Positions 13,584 to 18,579 of a DNA stretch of 23,334 nt are shown in pieces. The DNA is taken from positions 22,401-45,734 of the forward strand of contig KL568519.1 in assembly GCA_000715605.1 (NCBI GenBank), in the 5' to 3' direction. The notes under the pieces are model-generated. The model ran no database searches. It saw nothing but the letters and a program-made list of their open reading frames with translations, and was not told the origin of the DNA. Source of the DNA: Streptomyces speibonae. GTDB taxonomy: Bacteria; Actinomycetota; Actinomycetes; Streptomycetales; Streptomycetaceae. The stretch's first letter is position 1, and the number at the start of each line of letters is the position of its first letter. The position numbers and the translations under genes were made by a program.

Positions 13584-13669
13584 CCGACGCCGAACGCGAG
13601 GCGCTCTCGCAGAAGAACCGGGAGCAGAACCGGCGCTCGGAGAACGAGCGGGCCGGGGACAACCGGTGA
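13580..13669 (+). CDS. 29-residue Asn/Glu/Arg-rich mini-protein
   Basis: MTDAEREALSQKNREQNRRS and nine more residues, one continuous charged helix. The start overlaps the previous stop (ATGA) and its own stop overlaps the next start (GTGA). The two-sided overlap and helix-like pattern argue that it is translated. The function is unknown. Confidence 0.6.
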   Translation: MTDAEREALSQKNREQNRRSENERAGDNR

Positions 13670-13851
13670 GCGCCCGCCCGACCGACGACCTGTTCGTCCG
13701 CTACATGAAGGCGTTCGAGGACTCCACCAAGCACACCGGTGACTGCCCGGCTTGCCAGGGCGAGACGCCGTGCGCGGAGGGGGTACCGATCCACGATCGG
13801 TTCGCCCGCCTCCAGGACGCCTACAACGCACGCCAGAAGCAGCAGCGCTGA
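13666..13851 (+). CDS. Small hypothetical protein with a Cys-pair motif (61 aa)
   Basis: The GTG start at 13666 overlaps the preceding stop as GTGA. The sequence has a helical N-terminus (SARPTDDLFVRYMKAFEDST), then TGDCPACQGETPCAEG at about 25-40. Three cysteines plus the nearby His23 and His43 could bind zinc. A second helix follows (DRFARLQDAYNARQKQQ). Similar short proteins are frequent on Streptomyces plasmids as hypotheticals. It ends the three-gene coupled unit; a terminator lies 100 bp on. Confidence 0.65.
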   Translation: MSARPTDDLFVRYMKAFEDSTKHTGDCPACQGETPCAEGVPIHDRFARLQDAYNARQKQQR

Positions 13852-13951
13852 TCCCCCGGCCCTGCCCGTCGTCCCCGCGCCTTCCCGGCCGGGGTCGGCG
13901 GAGAGCGCCGGGAGCTCCCGCCCGCTCCGGCCGTCCGGCCGTCGACACAGA

Positions 13952-13986
13952 ACAGCCCCAGGGTGGCCGCCCCGGGGCTGTCTCTT
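13952..13986 (+). terminator. Terminator between the mini-gene operon and the whiB-like gene
   Basis: Arms ACAGCCCC (13952-13959) and GGGGCTGT (13974-13981), with further inner GGG/CCC pairing, followed by the T-rich CTCTT. It ends 26 bp before the WhiB start codon. Confidence 0.75.
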
Positions 13987-14011
13987 GCACTGGACCTTCT
14001 GGGAGGCCCTG

Positions 14012-14314
14012 ATGAATCGCACCTCCATCGTACGCACCCCGTACTACGGCGCCGTCTCCACCGCCGCCGCGTCCGAGCGTCCCCGCGCGGCCTGCGCCGA
14101 TGAGGACCCGGAGCTGTTCTTCCCGATCGGCGACAGCGGCCCGGCCCTGATCCAGGAGGAAGAGGCCAAGGCTGTCTGCCGTCGCTGCCCGCTGATGGAG
14201 TCCTGCCTCGAGGGCGCCCTGGAGCGCGGCGAGGCCGCCGGGGTGTGGGGCGGCCTGTCCGAGAAGGAGCGCCGCTCCCTCAAGCGCCGCGCCGCCCGCA
14301 ACCGCGCTGCCTGA
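14012..14314 (+). CDS. WhiB-like iron-sulfur transcription factor
   Basis: 100 residues from the ATG at 14012, SD GGGAGG (14001-14006). Wbl proteins carry a 4Fe-4S cluster and modulate RNA polymerase through the principal sigma factor. All four cluster cysteines are present: C28 (after RAA), C56 and C59 (AVCRRCPLMESC) and C65, with the expected C-X2-C-X5-C spacing. The G[VI]WGG turn is GVWGG at 77-81, and a basic C-terminal tail follows (KRRAARNR) for DNA contact. The DPELFFP segment after C28 is typical. Plasmid- and phage-borne Wbl genes are common in actinobacteria. Its position ahead of the transfer block suggests a local regulator. The stop is embedded in a 21-bp-period duplication. Confidence 0.92.
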   Translation: MNRTSIVRTPYYGAVSTAAASERPRAACADEDPELFFPIGDSGPALIQEEEAKAVCRRCPLMESCLEGALERGEAAGVWGGLSEKERRSLKRRAARNRAA

Positions 14315-14340
14315 TCCGCTCTGGCGGCTGCCTGATCCGC
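14306..14340 (+). repeat. Short tandem duplication across the whiB stop codon
   Basis: GCTGCCTGATCCGC occurs at 14306-14319 and again at 14327-14340, a 21-bp period. Each copy contains an in-frame Ala-Ala-stop, so the duplication leaves the protein end unchanged. Confidence 0.7.
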
Positions 14341-14424
14341 CCGCGCCGACCGCTGCATCACGGCGGCCGGGACGGGCGGTGACGGGGAGCCGGACAGCCC
14401 GGACCGACAGTCGAGGGAGGCCAC

Positions 14425-14619
14425 ATGGCCACGACGATGACCCCGCTCCAGCCCGGCACGGAAGCTGCCGCCCAGGCCGCCGCTTTCGCCATCTTCGGCA
14501 GCGACATCCCGCCGATCGGGCCGGAGGACTACAGCGGCAGCTGGCGCACCACCCTCCACGTCATCGCGGAGGAGTGGGAGGGCGAGGGCCGCCACGGCGC
14601 GCAGCTCCCCACGAGCTGA
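14425..14619 (+). CDS. Small hypothetical protein (64 aa)
   Basis: It starts at the ATG at 14425 with GGGAGG seven bases upstream. The N-terminus is Ala-rich and helical (GTEAAAQAAAFAIFGSDIPP); the second half holds paired tryptophans in acidic surroundings (YSGSWRTTLHVIAEEWEGEG). No known family. It is followed by a hairpin (14646-14665). Confidence 0.65.
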   Translation: MATTMTPLQPGTEAAAQAAAFAIFGSDIPPIGPEDYSGSWRTTLHVIAEEWEGEGRHGAQLPTS

Positions 14620-14636
14620 CCTCCCGCCCCCACCGC

Positions 14637-14720
14637 GCGGGAGCCGCGGGCAACTTGCTGCCCGCCCCACAGCACAGCACCAGGCCCGCCGCCCGCACCC
14701 CGGGTCGCCGGCCTTTCCGT
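14637..14720. repeat. Diverged intergenic repeat, copy 1
   Basis: It shares GCGGGAGCCGC at the left, GCCCGCCCC in the middle and a right part of the form CCCGGG-y-CGCCGGCCTTT-y-CGT with copy 2 at 15611-15695. Copy 1 contains the hairpin GCGGGCA/TGCCCGC (14646-14665), which is not kept in copy 2. Both copies lie just upstream of a plus-strand gene of the transfer-like block. Confidence 0.5.
14646..14665 (+). terminator. Hairpin after the 64-aa gene
   Basis: GCGGGCA (14646-14652), loop ACTTGC, TGCCCGC (14659-14665), 27 bp past the stop. Modest length; a probable terminator. Confidence 0.5.
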
Positions 14721-14771
14721 ACGGCCCCGCCCGGGAAAGCCCCGGGCCTGCTGCTCTCCGCTGGAGGACCG

Positions 14772-15578
14772 ATGGCGAACACCATCCCGCTCAAGACCCC
14801 GCTGGACGACACCGGCCTGCCTCACCGCGCGACCCCGACCAGCCCGGCGGTTGCCGCCCCGGCCGATGCCTCGCGGTACTACCACCCGCACTTCGTGGAC
14901 GCCCGGCCCGCTCCGGACGGCGGCAGCATCGCCTTCCGCTTCAGGGCCTTCACCGGCTTCGAGTCACAGCCGGAGATGCCGGCCGCCGCGTACGACGACC
15001 CGGCCATGAACTGGGAACTGCGCGACCAGCTGCGCGACCAGTACACCGCCGCCCGCGTGCTCTGGTCCCAGTCCCGACTGCGCCGCCAGGCCACGCCGCT
15101 GCTCCACAAGGCGGCACCGCTCTGGTCGGCGTGGATGGCGGCTCGGAACGAACTGGTCGCCACCTTCGGACAGTTCTGGAGCACCGGAGACGGACACTGG
15201 CGGGCGCAGCTGATGCGCCTGACGGACGCGGAGCGCGCCGCGAATGAGGCCGCTGACGCCTTCGACGGCGTCGCTCTCCAGCTCGCTCACGCCGCCGCCG
15301 ACCAGGTCGACGTCGCCGGGTGGGACGAAGCGCTGCCGCTCACGAAGGTCGCGGAGGAGCTCGGGTACGACGCGTCGGACTGGAAGATCCACCACGTCGA
15401 CGACTACACACACCCGCTCCCGCAGTACCGCATCGTCCGGGACGGCGTCGACCACTGGGGACGCGCCACCCCGCTGGCCGCTTCGGCGACACAGCTGATC
15501 GAGGAGCAGCGCGAGCGGCTGCGCGAGGTCGCCACCCTCGCCGGTGACACCGACCCCGCCCGCCGCGCGCTCGTCTAA
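14772..15578 (+). CDS. Hypothetical protein, helical, Trp/Arg-rich (268 aa)
   Basis: It starts at the ATG at 14772 with GGAGG (14763-14767). The first 40 residues are Pro/Ala/Thr-rich. Residues about 70-190 form long helices rich in Trp and Arg (NWELRDQLRDQYTAARVLWS, then PLWSAWMAARNELVATFGQF). Residues about 190-235 look like a small folded segment (VAEELGYDASDWKIHHVDDY, with clustered His/Asp). A final helix is IEEQRERLREVATLA. I see no signal peptide, membrane span or catalytic motif. I do not recognise the family. It stands alone between two related intergenic repeats, just ahead of the DUF2637 membrane gene, and may belong to the transfer block. Confidence 0.7.
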   Translation: MANTIPLKTPLDDTGLPHRATPTSPAVAAPADASRYYHPHFVDARPAPDGGSIAFRFRAFTGFESQPEMPAAAYDDPAMNWELRDQLRDQYTAARVLWSQSRLRRQATPLLHKAAPLWSAWMAARNELVATFGQFWSTGDGHWRAQLMRLTDAERAANEAADAFDGVALQLAHAAADQVDVAGWDEALPLTKVAEELGYDASDWKIHHVDDYTHPLPQYRIVRDGVDHWGRATPLAASATQLIEEQRERLREVATLAGDTDPARRALV

Positions 15579-15594
15579 CCCCGCCACGGGCCAT

Positions 15595-15950
15595 GCTTCG
15601 CGCCCGCCCGGCGGGAGCCGCACCCAGTTTCGAGCCCGCCCCCTGGCGCTTCGCGAGACCGGCCGCCCGCCACCCGGGCCGCCGGCCTTTTCGTGCGCGC
15701 GGAGCGGGTAGAGCCGGTGCCAGTTTCGTGATCAACCGCCCGCACCGGCCGCCGTTTCGGGAACGCACCCCGTGCGTTTCGGGAGCACCGGCCGCCGTTT
15801 CGATCCCGCCCTGAACGACCCCTTCCGGAGGCCCCCATGACGATCACCGACATGCCGCAGACCGCGGCTCCCGACACCCCCGTTTCGCACCCGCCGGGCC
15901 ACGCTTCGGGCGCACCCGAGAAGGTTTCGGGTACGGCCCGGGGCGTTTCG
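15595..15950. repeat. Array of GTTTCG/GCTTCG motifs, largely in 21-22 bp phase
   Basis: Exact GTTTCG occurs eight times (15627, 15723, 15754, 15776, 15797, 15882, 15924, 15945). GCTTCG occurs three times (15595, 15648, 15903), and TTTTCG once (15688). Three runs are phased: 15627-15648 (21 bp), 15754-15776-15797 (22, 21) and 15882-15903-15924-15945 (21, 21, 21). The array starts in untranslated DNA and continues through the start codon at 15837 into residues 16-38, where it forces a seven-residue repeat (V/A-S every seventh position). The same word is rare elsewhere in the window. Two-helical-turn spacing points to a protein bound to one DNA face. Confidence 0.7.
15611..15695. repeat. Diverged intergenic repeat, copy 2
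   Basis: Partner of 14637-14720, 974 bp downstream. The outer blocks are conserved while the middle differs, and in this copy the middle carries GTTTCG/GCTTCG motifs at 15627 and 15648. It probably arose by duplication of an upstream region, followed by divergence. Confidence 0.5.
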
Positions 15951-17552
15951 AGCCCGGACAAGCGGAAGACGATCAAGCCCACTCGCGATCGGCTGATGAC
16001 CGCCCTGTCCCTCGTCGCCGCGTTCGGCGGCACGCTGGTCGGCGTCATCGGCTTCGCGATGTCCTACAGCACCCTGGCCAAGGTCGCCCTGAGCTGGGGG
16101 TTCAGCAAGGAACTGGCCCCCTGGTTCCCGGTCGGCGTCGACGCCAGCATCATCGCGTTCCTCGCGCTGGACCTGTACCTGATCCGCAAGGGCACCCCGT
16201 GGCCGCTCCTGCGGATGGCCGCGCACGCCATGACGGGCGCGACGATCTGGTTCAACGCCAGCTCACAGGGCCACATCGGCACCGACCCGGTGCAGGCCGC
16301 CAGCCACGGCGTCATGCCGGTCCTGTTCGTGATCGGCGTCGAGGCCGCCCGCCGCCTGATCATCCAAAAGGCCAGGCTGGAGGCGGGAACGGTCACCGAC
16401 CGGATCCCGCTGCACCGCTGGATCCTCTCCCCCGTCGCCACCCCGCGGTTCTACCGCCGGATGCGGCTGCACAACGTCACCTCCTACCCGGAGATGATCC
16501 GGCGCCAGCAGGAGCTCATCGGGTACGAGCAGTGGCTCAAGCGCAAGTACAACGGCGACCTGGGCAAGGCCACCGAGGACGAACTGCTGCCGATGAAGAT
16601 GGCGGCCTACGGCTACACCGTCGCTGAGGCCCTCGCGATGCCTGAGCAGCAGGAACGTGCTGCTGAGGCACGCGCGGAGGAGGCGGAGCGCCGGCGCCTG
16701 GACGCGGAGACGCGCCGGGAGCTCGCGCGCAAGAAGGCCGAAGCCGACCGGCTGGAGGCGGAGGGCCAGCTCGAGGCCGTCCGTGCCCGGGTGGAGGGCG
16801 AGACCGGCCAGGCCCGCGCGCACGCCCGAGCCCAGGTCAGCGCCGCTGAGCGGGCCGCTGAGCTGGAGGAGGCCGCGCTGGAGACGGCCGTCATCGCTGA
16901 GGCCCGTGCCCGCGAGGCGGAGGCGGAGCGCAAGGAGGCCCAGGAGCGCGAGGCCAAGGCCGCCGCGGACGTCCGCGCGGCGGAGCTGGAGCGGCAGGCG
17001 GCGGAGAAGCGGAGGCTCGCGGCGGAGGCCGACCGGGTCGCCGCGGCGGAGGCTCAGGCCGTCGAGACGGCGGAGATCGCGGAGGCCCGGCAGCGTGCTG
17101 CCGAAGCCGACCGGGTCGCCGCCGAAACGGAGCGGGCCGCTGCCGAAACTCGCCGCCGCGCCGCCGAAGCCGACCGGCTCGCGGCGGAGGAGAACGAGCG
17201 CAAGGCGATCGCCGACGCGAACACGCAGGAGGCCCGCAAGCGTGAGGCCGAAACGGAGTACGCCGCTGCCGAAAGGCGGCTCGCCGCCGCCGAACTTGAG
17301 CAGCGTGCCGCCGAAATCGAGGACGAGGCGAAGCTGACGCCGCGCGAGCGGGCGGTCCGCAAGGTCGCGCGCATGGCGTTCGCGGCCGGCGCGGTGTTCG
17401 TCGGCCTGGAGGCTGACGGCATCCACCCGGAGCTGTGCCGGGTCGTCTCGATCGCCGATGTCCAGCGCGAGTTCAACGTGTCGTCCACCGACACCGCCTC
17501 CAAGTACCGCCAGGAGGCCGCCGCGCTGATCGCCGACGGTTACCGCCCCTGA
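15837..17552 (+). CDS. DUF2637-type membrane protein with long coiled coil (Spd/transfer-like)
   Basis: 571 residues, ATG at 15837, SD GGAGG five bases upstream. Residues 1-50 are disordered and contain the VS-heptads encoded by the GTTTCG array. Four hydrophobic helices lie at about 55-78 (LVAAFGGTLVGVIGFAMSY), 97-117 (FPVGVDASIIAFLALDLYLI), 125-142 and 156-173 (GVMPVLFVIGVEAA); this block matches what I know as DUF2637 in actinobacterial plasmid and chromosomal proteins. Residues about 265-500 are an unbroken Ala/Glu/Arg coiled coil with strict heptads. The C-terminus (about 505-571; VVSIADVQREFNVSSTDTAS, then KYRQEAAALI) resembles a helix-turn-helix. A membrane anchor plus a DNA-binding tail fits the Spd proteins that help spread plasmids between mycelial compartments (inference). 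A 13-bp terminator follows. Confidence 0.75.
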   Translation: MTITDMPQTAAPDTPVSHPPGHASGAPEKVSGTARGVSSPDKRKTIKPTRDRLMTALSLVAAFGGTLVGVIGFAMSYSTLAKVALSWGFSKELAPWFPVGVDASIIAFLALDLYLIRKGTPWPLLRMAAHAMTGATIWFNASSQGHIGTDPVQAASHGVMPVLFVIGVEAARRLIIQKARLEAGTVTDRIPLHRWILSPVATPRFYRRMRLHNVTSYPEMIRRQQELIGYEQWLKRKYNGDLGKATEDELLPMKMAAYGYTVAEALAMPEQQERAAEARAEEAERRRLDAETRRELARKKAEADRLEAEGQLEAVRARVEGETGQARAHARAQVSAAERAAELEEAALETAVIAEARAREAEAERKEAQEREAKAAADVRAAELERQAAEKRRLAAEADRVAAAEAQAVETAEIAEARQRAAEADRVAAETERAAAETRRRAAEADRLAAEENERKAIADANTQEARKREAETEYAAAERRLAAAELEQRAAEIEDEAKLTPRERAVRKVARMAFAAGAVFVGLEADGIHPELCRVVSIADVQREFNVSSTDTASKYRQEAAALIADGYRP

Positions 17553-17575
17553 TCCACCGTCCGGCACACACCAGT

Positions 17576-17608
17576 GAGGGCCAGCCCGAAGGAAGCGGGC
17601 TGGCCCTC
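17576..17608 (+). terminator. Strong terminator after the DUF2637 gene
   Basis: Perfect 13-bp arms GAGGGCCAGCCCG (17576-17588) and CGGGCTGGCCCTC (17596-17608) with a 7-nt loop, 23 bp after the stop. A second small hairpin, GACTGC/GCAGTC (17614-17630), follows before the next ribosome site. Confidence 0.85.
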
Positions 17609-17666
17609 GCTGCGACTGCCGGAAGCAGTCTCAGCCCCACCAGTACACCAGGAGGGAATCCCCGCC

Positions 17667-18146
17667 GTGAACAGCGAAAACGACCCGAACTACTCCCCTC
17701 TGCGCGACGTCGCACAGAGCCCGGAGGCAACCGCCCGGTACCTGGCCGACGTTCAGCGGGTCCTGCTGGACATCGGCAAGAACCTGGAGACCCTCGCGCA
17801 CGAGACCCGCGTGCACCTGCGCGACACGCACGTGGAGGGCGACCGCTGGTACCACGCCCGGCTGCGCGCGATGCCCGTGGAAAAGGCCCTCGGACAGGTC
17901 CTCAAGAACCTGAACAACCTCACCGAGGGCCTGGAAAAGAGCGCCTATAAGCGCCGCGCCCACGACGAGGCCGTGGTGAATACGGCCAAGGGAAGGAAGG
18001 AAAAGGAGCTGGAAAGGCAGCGGAAGAAGAACCCGCCGGTCCTCCAGGCCGCACCCAATCAGCCCCAGCAGGGTGCGCAGGGCCATAATTCCGGGTATGG
18101 TGGTCCCACGTCGATTTACGACCTCGGTAAGAGGGAGTCGGCGTGA
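17667..18146 (+). CDS. Helical hypothetical protein with basic tail (159 aa)
   Basis: GTG start at 17667 with AGGAGG (17650-17655) 11 bases upstream. Residues about 15-95 are amphipathic helices (ATARYLADVQRVLLDIGKNL, then KALGQVLKNLNNLTEGLEKS). Residues about 98-125 are strongly basic (YKRRAHDEAVVNTAKGRKEK, then ELERQRKKN). The end is Gln/Gly/Pro-rich. The helical part could form a coiled-coil dimer and the basic part could bind DNA or membrane. The stop overlaps the next start as GTGA. No known family; its place in the transfer-like block is the only hint of a role. Confidence 0.7.
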   Translation: MNSENDPNYSPLRDVAQSPEATARYLADVQRVLLDIGKNLETLAHETRVHLRDTHVEGDRWYHARLRAMPVEKALGQVLKNLNNLTEGLEKSAYKRRAHDEAVVNTAKGRKEKELERQRKKNPPVLQAAPNQPQQGAQGHNSGYGGPTSIYDLGKRESA

Positions 18147-18451
18147 CGCGCCCCCTCAGCAGCGCCGAACGCTCCATTCAAGGGCGGAACCGCTGGCTGC
18201 AGGACGAAGAGCGCAAGGCGATCGAAAGTCGCGGGGAAGTCGGCCGGATGGAATTCTGGCTCCGCGTTACTCGGTCCGAAATCACGAGGGAAATCAAGGC
18301 CGGACGCGGCGACGCCATCGCGGCTTTCACGCTGGTCTGCCGCCTCTTCAAGCTGGTCCTGGAGAAGCGGCAGGCGGGCGACCCGCGGCTGTTCGACCAC
18401 CTCATGCAGTACGCGGACACCGTCCTGAAGCAGCACGGCCCGCGTAACTGA
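18143..18451 (+). CDS. Small helical hypothetical protein (102 aa), coupled to the previous gene
   Basis: Its GTG start overlaps the preceding stop (GTGA). It is all-helical and charged: SIQGRNRWLQDEERKAIESR, RMEFWLRVTRSEITREIKAG, then AIAAFTLVCRLFKLVLEKRQ with one hydrophobic face. No motif was recognised. It is probably a partner of the 159-residue protein. The unit is closed by a GC-rich terminator 14 bp after the stop. Confidence 0.65.
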   Translation: MTRPLSSAERSIQGRNRWLQDEERKAIESRGEVGRMEFWLRVTRSEITREIKAGRGDAIAAFTLVCRLFKLVLEKRQAGDPRLFDHLMQYADTVLKQHGPRN

Positions 18452-18465
18452 CCGTCACCCACGAA

Positions 18466-18490
18466 GGCCCCGCCGGGCTCCGGCGGGGCC
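18466..18490 (+). terminator. GC-rich terminator
   Basis: Perfect 11-bp arms GGCCCCGCCGG (18466-18476) and CCGGCGGGGCC (18480-18490) with a 3-nt loop, directly after the stop of the 102-residue protein. Confidence 0.85.
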
Positions 18491-18503
18491 TCGCGCGCGT
18501 AAA

Positions 18504-18538
18504 GCGTGCACACGTGCACGTGCACGCGCGTGCACACG
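18504..18538. other. 35-bp alternating purine-pyrimidine tract with four GTGCAC palindromes
   Basis: Every base from 18504 to 18538 alternates purine and pyrimidine, the classical condition for left-handed Z-DNA. It contains GTGCAC at 18506, 18514, 18520 and 18530. It lies between a terminator and the ribosome site (18567-18576) of the disordered-protein gene, where a promoter would be expected. A function as operator or as a structural or nicking site is open. Confidence 0.55.
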
Positions 18539-18579
18539 AGACCCCACCGTCTGTCAAGTCCCCTGGAAGGGAGGTGCCC

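Noticed and set aside
15595..15950. CRISPR array as an explanation for the GTTTCG repeats
   Set aside because: The repeated unit is only about 6-12 bp with a 21-22 bp period. There is no 23-47 bp repeat, no spacer of usual length and no cas gene.
16263..17567. 434-codon minus-strand frame opposite the coiled coil
   Set aside because: Leu/Gly/Arg-rich periodicity is the mirror of the heptad repeats on the plus strand.
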